The notes beneath the pieces are model-generated. The model did not search any database. It was not told where the DNA came from and worked only from the letters and a program-made list of their open reading frames with translations. From Lingula anatina (Eukaryota > Brachiopoda > Lingulata > Lingulida > Lingulidae), in contig NW_019774203.1 in NCBI RefSeq assembly GCF_001039355.2, positions 377,164 through 441,163 of the forward strand: 64,000 nucleotides of DNA, read 5' to 3'. The stretch's first letter is position 1; the number at the start of each line of letters is the position of its first letter. Both the position numbers and the translations under genes were made by a program. Below, piece after piece: positions 1-11,838 of the stretch.

Positions 1-322
1 CCCCCCCCCCCCCCCGCCTAAAATAAAGTAAGTTGGCAAGATGACATACTGTGAGAGTTTGCCAAGGGGAATTGTTGTAAGTCCTTGCTGTAATATTTGA
101 TAACACTTTACATACCAAGAACACCTTCATTCAGGCGTATACGTGGAATATCGACTGCTATATCTTATTCAGAAAAAAACCCGCAACTATTTTTTTCTTA
201 CTGAAAATGTGGGAGTCTTCGGGCTGTGTAACATCTGGTGAGTAACGCGTTCCTTGGGCAGCATATTTTATTTCATTGACAAGGTTAAGTTTTTATATTT
301 TCTACAACGAAATGATGGATTT
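1..322. other. left edge, no gene seen
   Basis: The window opens with a C homopolymer (1-15). The rest up to about 290 is AT-rich and shows no convincing coding signal. From about 290 the sequence becomes similar to 7550 and 10240, the upstream parts of the other receptor copies. Confidence 0.5.
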
Positions 323-576
323 CTATAATTTTTGAGGAATAATATGGAATGACTCCAATAAAAACCATTCCCCAAAACTAGCACAAATAAACGTGACAGT
401 GGCTGTGAGATGGCGATATACAATGACGACAGTGGGAGTTGGTGCAATGCTAGCTATTGGAAAATACAATAGAGCAGTGCCCGGATGTTCCCCTTCGGAC
501 GAGGAAGTATTGGAAAATAACACCCTCCATTAAACCCGATATAAAAGTGGTGTCCACACGTACTGGGTAGGCAAAG
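323..576 (+). other. possible 5' noncoding exon of the first LRR receptor gene
   Basis: The segment ends in a strong splice donor (AAAG then GTGAGT at 577). The same donor in the same context recurs at 7805 and 10497, each upstream of an intron that runs to an acceptor or its remnant at the head of an LRR reading frame. A TATAAAA-like string lies near 540, only about 35 bases before the donor, so the transcription start is unclear. Small open frames on the minus strand here are not conserved as protein between copies. The exon call is an inference from conserved donor plus conserved acceptor. Confidence 0.35.
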
Positions 577-1739
577 GTGAGTGCTAGGCTACTTCATTTT
601 AAATGATAAGCATTTACCTTCTGACAAAGACAATTCAGTCTTCTTTAGTATTTCATTTAACAAAATGGTTCCTTGATTCCTAAGTGTTAGTAGGTAATCT
701 GCAGAGGGATCTGACCGAACAGCACACTGTCTACTAGTTATGTCGGGCCATGGCGTCATTTCTTTAAAGGTTATCAAAAATATTGTGTCATGTCATGAAT
801 TTATCCTCTGTAACTTTCATTTATATAATCTGCAATAACTACCGATTAAAACTGCGCAATAAAACCTGCGCTGACGTTATTAAATAAGATAGGCTACACG
901 TTCTTGTGGTGCATTTCAATGGTTGCACATTTTAGTGTTTGTACAACAACCTACAAAAATGCAATCTATTGTTCACCTGAATGAGGACATTTTCTGCGTG
1001 CATTGTAATATCATATAGCCTGATTTTACATGATTGAATAACTACAGAAGAAATTAACCCCGAATATTTATCACCAGGATACAGGTACCTGAGCACACAA
1101 AACTAATTTAGTTTAAATTTGAAACCAAACATGTATATGGCCTGCACAAGTATTAAGTTTATATACAAGAGGGGCTGGGCAACACGGAGGGGACGACAGA
1201 GAAGACAGGATAACGGGATGGCAGTGTGTGGTGGGGTATGACGAGGTGCCCAGGGGGCGCTGGAGGATTGGGAATTTTGCTAAAAGGGAGGCCAGAGAAA
1301 GACCAAGCACTTTTTTGGCTTCCTTCATTCGCTTTGCTTACATCATGAACAAAATTGCATTAAGTCCAATTTTACATAATATATATTTGACAAGGAAATT
1401 TGAACTGTTATACGCAGTGCTCAAGGATGGACATATTGACTGGTTGTTTCTTTTTCTTTCTTAAAAAATCTTTTTAGTGTTTTAGGGGTACCTGTATGTA
1501 GCCTATTGTGTCCACCCCACGGATACTCTATTTAACATTATATTACATGGGGTACCCATTCGTAAAAAGTGATTGCCGGTTTATTGCTCGTGGTGAGTTT
1601 ATTGTTCGTGATTGCAAGTGATAAGTTTTCATCCGTGTGCATTATAAAGGGTGTCTTCAAAGGTGTAAGCCCCTTCTTACTGTCAATTTTCTACCATGGT
1701 GAAGGTAAGGGAGCTCAGAAATACAGAAAAAATCTGAGG

Positions 1740-2780
1740 GGAGTGATATAAATGTTTCCCCAGATTGCCATCACATTTGGTGTGTATGGTCAGGGTGTCT
1801 ACAGGGCTTGCAGAAGGGTGGATAACACTGGTGCTGCCCATACGTCACTACGAAGTGTCCGCCCGAAAAAGACTAGTGCCATAGACAACGTGTCTTTTTA
1901 TGCTATCAAGGCTAATGTGACTTGATTCAGCTATTTAGAGGTCACGTAATTTGAAAGTTGAGCAAAAAAACATTTCGAAGAAAGTTCCAAGTTTCAGTGA
2001 ATTGACACCAGGGTTGCCAGGTAAAAACCACTTATCACCTTGGTAAACAGACGAAGACGATTGACATGGGCTTGAAGAACCATTGCGTGGACCCTAGGTC
2101 CATTTATAGCGCCGTTTTGAAAAGTGTAGACCAGGAATTATAACTACTCAAGATCTGCCTACTGTGATTACTGATTACTTGGTTATTATTTGATAACTCT
2201 GATTCAGGGGGTGACACTTCTATTGCCCATTGTGTGTAGTTAAAGGGTGCATTGCATGTGGTTTCAAGGGAATTGGTAAACTGGGGTTGGCACAGGAAAC
2301 TCTGAACCATAAGCGTTATATTGACATTCTGGACCAGCACTTTTTACCATCGGTGGAAAACATATTTGGGGACAGGAGCAATCAATTCAATTTCCAATAT
2401 GATAACGCCACAGGCCGACCTCAATAAAAAACTTGTGGAATGAGATTGGAAATCAACTGGCAAAGGATCGCCCCTTTATCAGAAACTCTCTGATCCAAAA
2501 TTTCTTGAGAACCTGGGCCAACGTAGCCCCCAAAATGTTAATTACTGTAGCCTTTCACAGTCTCTGTCGAGAAGGGTGGGGGCCATATTGAAATCATATG
2601 GCTGTCCTATAAAACATTAATAATGGCATAATAACAAGGGTTATGAAAGGGCAAAGCATTGGTCTGTAAACCTGAAGTTAAGATTCTAACTTGATATTAT
2701 CTGTTTTCTATATAACACTAACTGAACAAACTAAGAAACGCAACTATTTTTCGCCTTCAAGTCAAATGGTGCTATACTAT
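1740..2780 (+). mobile_element. Tc1-like DNA transposon relic
   Basis: Fragments in several + frames read like a Tc1 transposase. Near 1800-1920 there is an HTH-like stretch (RRVDNTGAAHTS, then KKTSAIDN). Near 2050-2100 a TDEDDLTWA-like piece precedes the usual WTLG. At 2230-2427 the catalytic part reads RYIDILDQHFLPSVENIFGD followed by FQYDNA, and an NLWNEIG-like fragment follows directly. Stops and frameshifts break all of it. A terminal-repeat-like string (CTAAGAAACGCAACTATTTT) lies at about 2735-2755. It sits in the inferred first intron of the receptor gene and is dead. Confidence 0.7.
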
Positions 2781-3095
2781 TATAACCCTCTGTAGTATGG
2801 AGGGCACAGGGATGAGGATTTTGCCTACATTTATCTAGTTTCGCTTGCTATAAAACTTTTTTCTTTTTAGGCCCACTGTGCACATTCCACGGACTTGCTG
2901 CTGCCCAGGCTTCATTTTTACATTTTAAAAATGTTTACACGCTGGCATTATGATGAACGATCGCAGTTTGTTCCATCGCTTTGTGTCTAACCATGAAGTA
3001 CCCCCCCCCCCCTCAAGAACAACCTTCTAAACTGAACTTTGCTTTGTGCCAAACCATTAAGTAATCTCCCTTCCGGAGACAACCTCCCAAAACTG

Positions 3096-3098
<3 letters not shown>

Positions 3099-3149
<51 letters not shown>
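3099..3149. repeat. (AT)n microsatellite
   Basis: About 25 uninterrupted AT units, about 105 bases before the splice acceptor of the first LRR receptor. A C homopolymer lies at 3001-3012. Confidence 0.95.
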
Positions 3150-3153
<4 letters not shown>

Positions 3154-3254
3154 ACTTAAATGCAATTCTTAAATAAATTTAACGTCTGATTACTACTAAT
3201 ATATGATGTTTGTCATACTAATATTTAGCTTTGTGATATTTTATTTCTTTCCAG

Positions 3255-5018
3255 ATGAACCTTAAATTTTTGTCTCTGTTGCTGTATCTTACGGCCCAAA
3301 TCGCTGTATCCACAGTACAGGCAAGGTGTCCATTCATTCCTGACTGTGAGGCATGCTATGTAAGCACATACGGAGATTCCAGGGAGCAGGATTTGTGGAC
3401 GTTGATGTGCAGATATTCTTATGTTTACTGTGACATTTTATGTACGAGATTAAGGTCTATGAATAAGACATTTGAGGTACTGGATCTCAGTCACGGTTTT
3501 GGGGATTTTTACTCATGTCCAAGAACATGCGACTTCAACAGCAGTAACACGCCTTCCGTGTATGAAATAGACTTGTCTTACTCGAGATTGCGCGATGATT
3601 TCGGTGGAGGACCGACGTATTTCCTTAAAAGTCTGAAATACACACTTCGTATACTAAAACTTCAATATGCTAGACTGTATTTGTTTAGAGATACTCTGAG
3701 ATTTTCGAACTATCCAAAGTTAAGGGATCTTGATTTGAGTGGCACATTTCCTGCACTTCGTTATGGTTACATATCACTAGATGGAGCCACTTCTCTAGAG
3801 ACGCTGTACTTGGACAACAATCGCCTGAGTGAGGTTCCTTATGAGATACGTAATATGACATCACTGAAACACCTGTCTCTGCAACACAATTTTTTAAATA
3901 AAACGGCTTTGGATAAGCACGACATTTTCCCCCTGGCATTAATGTCACTGGATTTAAGCCACAACAAATTTCGAGGAAGCGCAGACTTCAGCTGGATGAA
4001 TTTGTTAAATTTGCGAACCTTAAGAATGCAGAACACGTCAATTGGTTATTATAGCAATTACTTACCTAAAAGACTCGAGAACATGTCTAACCTGGAAATA
4101 CTGGATATAAGTTCCAGTGAATTGCCGCAGAATGCCTTGGATCACATCGAAATGTTTCAAGAGTTGAGGGTTTTTAATTTTTCCTTCAACAAACTTCGAG
4201 ATGTGACTCCAGCAATTAAAAAATCAAGCTTACTTCGTTGGTTATACCTGCGTTCAAATGATATATGGTATGTGGCTCCTGAAACTTTTAAGAATATATC
4301 AAATTTAACCGTGTTGGATCTTGGAGGGAACAAAATTAGTTCCTTGTCACCCATTGCCTTCACTGGCGTAGAGGAAAGTCTAGAGCGGTTGTACTTGGAC
4401 GGAAACCAATTGAAGACACTGGACAAATGTACCATATTACGTCTCACACGCTTGCGTAGACTGAGAATTGGTGGTAACCCGTTCCATTGTGATTGCAAGA
4501 TAGCTTGGCTTCGTTCATGGCTTGATAAAGTAGAAGACAATGATGTGGACAAGGCTTTCTGTAACAGCCCAAAAGAATTTAAGGGGATGGATGTCAGTGT
4601 TTTCTCGACAGAAAGTTGCGCCCCCTCACAGTTGACTTTTGAGGACTGTTTTGAGCCCATTTCGCCAACAAGTAATGCACAGGTGACTGATGATGAACCT
4701 ATGACGTCATTTACAAGACAGGCCCTTGTCGCAGCACATCTTGCAGTGGGATTCAGCGCCACCTGTCTTGTGTTCATTGTCGTTTACATTACTGTCACTG
4801 GGTATAGATTTTATAAGCGATTCCGTGGTATACAAACCACAACGAACACTTATAGTGAGAGGACCATGTCTGGGGTACAAAACACCAACTTCACCGAGGT
4901 CGGGGAAACAGGGCCTTACCAGGGATTGGAGACAGCCGCTCCTTACCAGAATGTTGCTGATGGAAACCAACCAACTGGAAGTTCCTACGAAGCTTTGAAT
5001 CCACATACAGCAATTTAA
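3255..5018 (+). CDS. LRR transmembrane receptor A (587 aa)
   Basis: Single-exon coding region beginning at an ATG directly after an acceptor (TTTCTTTCCAG). Residues 1-23 form a signal peptide ending STVQA. A Cys-rich N-terminal cap (CPFIPDCEAC) follows, then about a dozen LRRs from about residue 70 to 405 (for example LETLYLDNNRLSEVP, LTVLDLGGNKISSLSP), and an LRRCT cap opening FHCDC near 412. One membrane helix spans about 490-516, followed by a basic stop-transfer (YRFYKRFRG). The cytoplasmic tail of about 70 residues has no TIR domain but has three tyrosine motifs: YQGL (555), YQNV (564), YEAL (578). Many NxS/T sites fit an extracellular LRR region. It is likely a cell-surface recognition receptor; the ligand is unknown. 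Family membership is clear; the signalling role is inferred from the tail only. Confidence 0.95.
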   Translation: MNLKFLSLLLYLTAQIAVSTVQARCPFIPDCEACYVSTYGDSREQDLWTLMCRYSYVYCDILCTRLRSMNKTFEVLDLSHGFGDFYSCPRTCDFNSSNTPSVYEIDLSYSRLRDDFGGGPTYFLKSLKYTLRILKLQYARLYLFRDTLRFSNYPKLRDLDLSGTFPALRYGYISLDGATSLETLYLDNNRLSEVPYEIRNMTSLKHLSLQHNFLNKTALDKHDIFPLALMSLDLSHNKFRGSADFSWMNLLNLRTLRMQNTSIGYYSNYLPKRLENMSNLEILDISSSELPQNALDHIEMFQELRVFNFSFNKLRDVTPAIKKSSLLRWLYLRSNDIWYVAPETFKNISNLTVLDLGGNKISSLSPIAFTGVEESLERLYLDGNQLKTLDKCTILRLTRLRRLRIGGNPFHCDCKIAWLRSWLDKVEDNDVDKAFCNSPKEFKGMDVSVFSTESCAPSQLTFEDCFEPISPTSNAQVTDDEPMTSFTRQALVAAHLAVGFSATCLVFIVVYITVTGYRFYKRFRGIQTTTNTYSERTMSGVQNTNFTEVGETGPYQGLETAAPYQNVADGNQPTGSSYEALNPHTAI

Positions 5019-6381
5019 GGGAATTTGGGGGACGATAGCATAAAAGGCAACGAAATACCGTTTCGTATTTTCTGAAATAGATCGAAAAAAGAGAACTACA
5101 TCTAAGGACTTTAACCTTAATTATCTAACTACCGGTAGGCAAAAGATACAAAACGTAGGAAACGCCTAGATACAAAACGTAGAATGTGCCTTATCTTGGT
5201 CAGACTTAGATTGACCCCGGTGTAATATGTCTCGAGATCCTATTCCCATTCCCATCCCAGAAGAGATGCACCTCACACCATACCAAAACAAAAGTATACA
5301 GATTGTCTTTTTGCCTTATTTGCTAACTGGCCCTTTAATGAAAACATGGAGGTTCGCACTGGTTGTTAGAATTGTTTGTATTTATAAGTATTTATAAAAT
5401 GCACCTGGTAAGCGTTTGGTAATTGATTCTGGTACAGTGTAATCTTCAACCATGTCATTAATCCATAACTATAGCAAAATATTAATGTTGCGCCTTACCA
5501 GGTGTTCGTATACTATTTTGCCTCCATTTAAATAATCTAATACCCCCCCCCCCAAAAAAAAAGAAAAAAAAAAAAAAAAGAAAAAGAAAAGAAAAGAAAA
5601 GAGAAGAAAAAAGCACGATTTTTTTGTTATCTTTTAAATTTATTATTCAAGTAATCAATCTCAATATATAAATGTTATTGTACTGAATATACTGCCATGA
5701 TGATATTATATAGCCAGAAGAGAAAAGTGTTTTTTTTTACATTTTCAAAGAATTTGATTATATTGCATTTCCATTAAAGTGATATTGTATTTCCATTACA
5801 GAAGATAATTCAGACACACAGTCTGACAATGACATATTAGTCTCTTTACGCCTATTGGGCAGTTTATACATTAATTACTTATAATTCTTTATTGATTATT
5901 ACTCAGATTTGGGGTTTATAAGGTTATCACTTAGCCCGGTACTTAGTTACTCTGACAAGAGCCAGTGCTTAATATTCAGCAGTGGGTTTTGTGTACAGTT
6001 GTTTTTGTGCTGGACCGCACTTACGTATATTATTATACTACATGTATAATTAATTTCAGTTGTATAATTATCCCCTTTTTTATAGGGCTGTCTGTACAGT
6101 GTACGTACAGAAATTAGATCGTTGTTCAGAGAGACACATTTGAGACATTCGGAAACACCTTGAGACACCTAGCTCCTACTTCAAGAAAAGAGTAGATGCA
6201 AAGCGTCTACAAGCAATGTGTACCCGTATAGTTATCGGTATTCAAGAAGCCTATATAATAAAGCTGTAGAAAACCAAAATACAGTCATGTTCTTCATTAA
6301 ACCGCATAAACTTTGTGTTTTAAATTATCTATTTAGAGAGCATTCAGAACAAGTTGATCCGCTGACTAACAGATCCATGGA
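5019..6381 (+). other. 3' flank of receptor A
   Basis: No further coding signal. It holds a C/A/G-rich low-complexity tract (5542-5612) and an AATAAA at 6257-6262 in a context conserved with 16962-16967 downstream of the third receptor copy, a plausible polyadenylation signal. The flank is homologous to 14963-17018, although the latter carries about 0.8 kb of extra sequence near 15650-16485. Confidence 0.55.
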
Positions 6382-6605
6382 CTAGATATGGCCGACGCAC
6401 GTAAAGCAGCGCCGGCTGATTCCATAGCGCCCCCCCCCATAGCCCCCCCCCCCCCCCCCCGATTCCACACGCGCCTTCGCTGCAGGGGCCTTGCCATTAA
6501 ACCTCGGAGCTGAGATTTCATCCGTTTAATGGCGCGTGTGGAGGCAGGGAGACCATCAGAAGGTTAAGCGGCGCTGCTGTTAAGTTTGGTCGGCCATATT
6601 TAGTC
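6382..6605. mobile_element. foldback (MITE-like) element, copy 1
   Basis: Imperfect long inverted repeat. The left arm has TATGGCCGAC then AGCAGCGCCG, and the right arm has the reverse complement (CGGCGCTGCT then GGTCGGCCATA). A nested inner pair is CCACACGCGCC / GGCGCGTGTGG, and two C-runs lie in the left half. The same structure is at 18360-18564 in the paralogous flank, so it predates the duplication. Confidence 0.6.
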
Positions 6606-6774
6606 TAAGGCTTAACTGTTCTGATTGCGCTGCGCTTAATCGCCTCCAACTGTAACTGTCCAGTGCCTCTGTGTGAGAACGGCATACATGTAGATAACAT
6701 ACTTCTTTTTCAAGAGGGAGGCATCTAAAGCCTCTCTAGAGACGAGATATCTTTAACATCGGTCACACTGCAAT

Positions 6775-9138
6775 TATAACTTTTTGGGCAACTTTCAAGC
6801 AACCTCAAATAGACTTCAATCGTTTAATTTAGTTGTTAAAACACGCGTCCTCGTGGCCTTGAGTAGAATACGGAAAATCTGATGAGTATAAGTGCATTGG
6901 AAGCAAGAGATCAAGGTTCACAAGTTAAACGGATTGCAATCAGCGAGGATCCCTCGGAGTTGGATTGATCTACGTAAAGTTTCAATCTAAAAGCTTCAAT
7001 CGCAATTAGACCTTTGTGGCAATTTGCTGCTCATTCTGAGGGGACTGGGTGGATTTATTTAGTTATAGCAGCATACCGGAAGGACAGCGAGTCCTGTACC
7101 CTGGTGGTAAGATTTCTTTATATTGGATGTGGCCTCTGTGTAGTTACATCAGTCTGGCATGACTCTATAAAACTGTGTAGAGGGTTGCGTGTGACACAAT
7201 AATCTGTCTAGCAATATCTATCTTTTTCTCGCCACACTGACACAGATTAACAATTTTCTAAAACATGCTTAGCTCATTTTACGCACTGCGACCGCTAGCA
7301 TGCAAAATGTCCAATTCTGCTATGCATATGTATACTTTTTGACAGAACCATGTTTCGCCAAAGCCAAGCGTTAACTAGCCCAAAGGAGACCTACCCAATT
7401 ATATCAGTGCATATTACACATTGAGCAGTGCAACAGCCACGGTAGTCAGTTAATTGGTAACGGCACACCTGACTTCACACTTCTCCACTCACATTTTATA
7501 TGAGATATGAGTCTTTTGAAAAAAAAATTATTTCACTGTCAAAACTCAGTTTATATTTTTTCTACAACGATACGATTGTTTTTAATTATGTAAAATAAAT
7601 GGGAATAGCTTCAATAAAACCCATCCAAAGTGTCAATGGCAATGGAAAGGCGGTACACAGCGGGGCTTGGTGGTGTGTTACTTGTTGGAAAACATAATGG
7701 AGCACGTGCCCGGATGTTCCCCTTTGGAACGAGGAAGTGTTGGGATATACCTGTAACCCCCTCTATTACACCTGAAATAAAAGTGGTGCCCAAACATCGG
7801 GAAAGGTGAGTGCTTAGTTAACAATCATTAATTTAAATGACAAGAATATGGCTTCTGTCAAAGACAATTCAGACTGTCTGAATCATTATTTTATACAACA
7901 GACTGGTATTTCATTGCCTCAAAAGGTTTTCTTGATAATCTACACAGAGATCGTACCGAACAGGGTCCCGTCTATTGCAGGATCATGACGTCATTGTTCT
8001 ATCAAAGTGACAAATAATTTCCCCGTTAAATTGAAAATTGAAATCTAAAATTGCTGAAAACTATCCTCTGCAACATTGGTATATAGCCCTGTATACACTG
8101 TACACGTAACTAACAGTACATACTGTACGTTATGTACGTAATAAAATCATTCCCTGGCGTTCTTAAATAAGTTACTTGCGATGCATTTCAATAGTCGCAC
8201 ATTAAGTTTTTGCGCAACAGTCTACTAAGTAAATGCAGCCTATGATTCACCTGAACGAAGACACTTTCTGCGTGCAGGGTAATAACATGAGGTCTCAAAT
8301 ATCAGATGTATTGAATAATTTCTTTACGTCTAACTCGCCTGTTTTGAATTCACTTTGACCTTAACTGACATTATTTATGTCAGCCCTATATTATCGTAAG
8401 AAAAAAAGATGTTGAACAAAGCAGAGGAGACGGGATGATAAGAGGGGGGGGTGACGTGGGCTGTTTCGGGTGTACCCAGGTACACGCTTTAGTTATAAAG
8501 GGGGTGGCATTAGACTCATTTTGGCTCGCTTCGATCGCTTCGCTCGGCAGATGTGAATTGTTTGACGTGGACAATTTCACTGCAATATGTAAGACATTGA
8601 GATGTGAAATTTGCTTGGTCTGCTGTCGTTTTGCTTATTCTTAAACTGTGCTTTTATCCTTTTGGCTGGTAAGACCAGACAAATATAAGTACATGTACGT
8701 GTAGCTATAGACAAAAGGATCAAAAGGATAGACAAAAGTCTATTTTATCCTTTTATTTTTGTGTGTTGGAGAGACAATAGGGTATTGCCTAGTAAATGTA
8801 GTACCTATGAAGCTAAGAGGCATGTGGCTAAGTGTGCCCACCTCTGGACTCGATCGAATATTGCCCAGAGGGCGTAAAACCTCTCTATGATGTTATTTCC
8901 ACAAATACATTTAATAATTAGTATGCTTACGTTCTGAACGACAGATGTTTGTTTTACTGCTTTGTAACAGTTACCATGATGTTCAACCGCTAGATGTAAC
9001 ACTTTAGACACCCCCATCATACGTGTACTGAACACTGTATAACTGGCATTTCATGCAATGTTTGAAATAATTGTTCGAGACTAAGCCACGTCTGAATATC
9101 AACAAGGCATCCCAGATCAATGTTTAAGTAATTTTTTT
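6775..9138 (+). repeat. duplicated receptor upstream unit, copy 1
   Basis: Nearly identical to 9487-11838 over about 2.35 kb. It contains the candidate 5' exon with donor at 7805 and the whole following intron, but the sequence changes at an N (9139) a few bases before where the acceptor and ATG should be. No receptor reading frame follows. Short open frames inside (7611-7793 minus, 8805-9035 minus) occur because the DNA is duplicated, not because they are genes. Confidence 0.8.
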
Positions 9139-9139
9139 N
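9139..9139. other. ambiguous base at a duplication junction
   Basis: A single N follows the T-run that in the other copies leads into the acceptor and start codon of the LRR frame. To its right the sequence is unrelated. This looks like a contig or haplotype join. Confidence 0.7.
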
Positions 9140-9227
9140 CAAAAAGATTCAGACGTGGTGTAACTCGCATAACCGCACGTCTTGCATGAATGCGTTATAA
9201 CCCGCTAATGGACCCGTGGTCTAAATA

Positions 9228-9320
9228 AGATAGATCCCTCGTCAGCGAGGGTTATGTGACATCCACTCGTGCTTCGCACTCGTGCATGCCACATAACCCT
9301 CGCTGACTCGGGGTCTATCT
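9228..9320. repeat. long inverted repeat (hairpin)
   Basis: The arms begin AGATAGATCCC and end GGGTCTATCT. Inside, CAGCGAGGGTTATGTG pairs with its reverse complement CACATAACCCTCGCTG around a loop rich in CACTCGTGC. Near-perfect pairing over about 35 bases per arm. It resembles a small foldback transposon end or palindrome; no coding. Confidence 0.75.
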
Positions 9321-9396
9321 ACTGTGAGTATTACTAGGATCATCGCCATCACATCGCGCACCAGGTAAAATCGGTGTGGTGGCTGATACTCTTTTA

Positions 9397-9486
9397 TGCG
9401 ATCTGACACACACCTTGAAAACGGGTAGTGTGGTCAGATAAACCGGTTTATACTGGACCCGTAGGTGCCGAGTCTGGTAGTTGGGA
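9397..9486. mobile_element. solo terminal repeat of the 57893-58428 element family
   Basis: Matches the right terminal repeat of the inverted-repeat element at 57893-58428 (GCGATCTGACACACACCTTG, ACGGGTAGTGTGGTC, GAGTCTGGTAGTTGGG). It stops where the second receptor upstream unit starts (9487). Confidence 0.65.
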
Positions 9487-11838
9487 AGGCCTGAAATAGA
9501 TTTCAGTCGTTTAATTCAGTTGTTATAACACGCGCCCTCATGGCCTTGAGTAGAATACGGAAAATCTGATGATTATAGGAGCATTAGAAGCAAGAGATCA
9601 AGGTTCACATGTTAAACGGATTGCAATCAGCGAGGGTCCCCTCGGAGTTGGATTGATCTACGTAAAGTTTCAATCGAAAAGCTCAATCGCAATTAGACCT
9701 TTGTGGCAATGTGCTGCTCATTCTGATGGGACGGGTAGATTTGTTTAGTTACAGCAGCATATCCGGAAGGACAGCGAGTCCTGTATCCTGGTGGTAAGAT
9801 TTCTTTATATTGGGTGTGGCCTCTGTGTAGTTACATCAGTCTGGCATGACTCTATAAAACTGTGTAGAGGGTTCCGTGTGACACAATAATTTTTCGCGCC
9901 ATACTGACACAGATTAACAATTTTCTAAAACATGCTTAGTTCATTTCACGCACTGCGACCGCTAGCATGCAAAATGTCCAATTCTGCTATGCAGTAGTTG
10001 CCGACATACTCAGTATGTATACTTTTTGACAGAACCATGTTTCGCTAAAGCCAAGCATTAACTAGCCCAAAGGAGAACTACCCTATTAAATCATTGCATA
10101 TTACACATTGAGCAGTGCAACAGCCACGGTAGTCAGTTAATTGGTAACGGCACACCTGACTTCACACTTCTCCATTCACATTTTATATGAAATATGAGTC
10201 TTTTGAAAAAAAATTTTCATTTCACCGTCAAAACTCAGTGTATATTTTTTTTTCTACAACGATATGATTGTTTTTAATTATGTAAAATAATTGGGAATAG
10301 CTTCAATAAAATCCATCCAAAGTGTCAATGGCAACGGAAAGACGGTACACAGTGGGGCTTTGTGATGTGTTACTTGTTGGAAAACATAATGGAACAGTGC
10401 CCGGATGTTCCCCTTCGGAACGAGGAAGTATCGAGACATACCCGTAACCCCATCTATTAAACCAGACATAAAGGTGGTGCCCAAACATCGACAAAGGTGA
10501 GTGCTTGGTTAACAATCATTAATTTTAAATGACAAGTACAGTATATGGTTTCTGCCAAAGACAATTCTGACTGTCTGAATCATTATCTTATATAACAGAC
10601 TGGTATTTCATTGCCTAAAAAGATTTTCGTGATCATCTACACAGAGATCTTACCGAACAGGACCCCGTCTTTTGCAGGACCATGACGTCATTGTTCTATC
10701 AAAGTGACAAATAATTTCCCCGTTAAATTGAAAATAAGAATCTAAAATTGCTGAAAACTATCCTCTGCAACATTGGTATATAGCCCTGTATACACTGTAC
10801 ACGTAACTACAGGTACATACTGTACGTTATGTACGTAATAAAATCATTCCCTGGCGTTCTTAAATAAGTTACTTGCGATGCATTTCAATAGTCGCACATT
10901 AAGTTTTTGCGCAACAGTCTACTAAGTAAATACAGCCTATGATTCACCTGAACGAAGACACTTTCTGCGTGCAGGGTAATAACATGAGGTCTCAAATATC
11001 AGATGTATTGAATAATTTCTTTACGTCTAACTCGCCTGTTTTGAATTCACTTTGACCTTAACTGACATGATTGATTATTTATGTCAGCCCTATATTATCG
11101 TAAGAAAAAAAGATGTTGAACAAAGCAGAGGAGACGGGATGATAAGAGGGGGGGGGGGTGACGTGGGCTGTTTCGGGAGTACCCAGGTACACGATTTAGT
11201 TATAAAGGGGGTGGCATTATACTCATTTTGGCTCGCTTCGATCGCTTTGCTCGGCAGATGTGAATTGTTTGACGTGGACAATTTCACTGCAATATGTAAG
11301 ACATTGAGGTGTGAAATTTGCTTGGTCTGCTGTCGTTTTGCTTATTCTTAAACTGTGCTTTTATCCCTTTGGCTGGTAAGACCAGACAAATATAAGTACA
11401 TGTACGTGTAGCTATAGACAAAAGGATCTTCACAAGTCTATTTTATCCTTTTATTTTTGTGTGTTGGAGAGACAATAGGGTATTGCCTAGTAAATGTAGT
11501 ACCTATGAAGCTAAGAGGCATGTGGCTAAGTGTGCCCACCTCTGGACTCGATCGAATATTGCCCAGAGGGCGTAAAACCTCTCTATGATGTTATTTCCAC
11601 AAATACATTTAATAATTAGTATGCTTACGTTCTGAACGACAGATGTTTGTTTTACTGCTTTGTAACAGTTACCATGATGTTCAACCGCTAGATGTAACAC
11701 TTTAGACACCCCCATCATACGTGTACTGAACACTGTATAACTGGCATTTCATGCAATGTTTGAAATAATTGTTCGAGACTAAGCCACGTCTGAATATCAA
11801 CAAGGCATCCCAGATCAATGTTTAAGTAATTTTTTCAA
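9487..11838 (+). repeat. duplicated receptor upstream unit, copy 2
   Basis: Second copy of the unit at 6775-9138, with few substitutions and small indels in G- and T-runs. It contains the candidate 5' exon (donor GTGAGT at 10497) and an intron leading to the acceptor at 11847-11848. It therefore supplies the promoter-side context for the truncated receptor copy at 11849. Confidence 0.8.

Noticed and set aside
4157-4777. 206-codon minus-strand frame under receptor A and the 178-codon one under receptor C
   Set aside because: Both are shadows of the LRR coding sequence, and both appear because the host genes are paralogues.
7611-7793. Similar minus-strand frames at 323-523, 7611-7793 and 10278-10515
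   Set aside because: They align at the nucleotide level, but frame and residues are not preserved between the older copies, so a noncoding exon on the + strand is more likely.
8805-9035. Identical 76-codon minus-strand frames at 8805, 11503 and 12876
   Set aside because: They are identical because the receptor intron is duplicated almost without change; they lie antisense in an intron and have no domain or signal.
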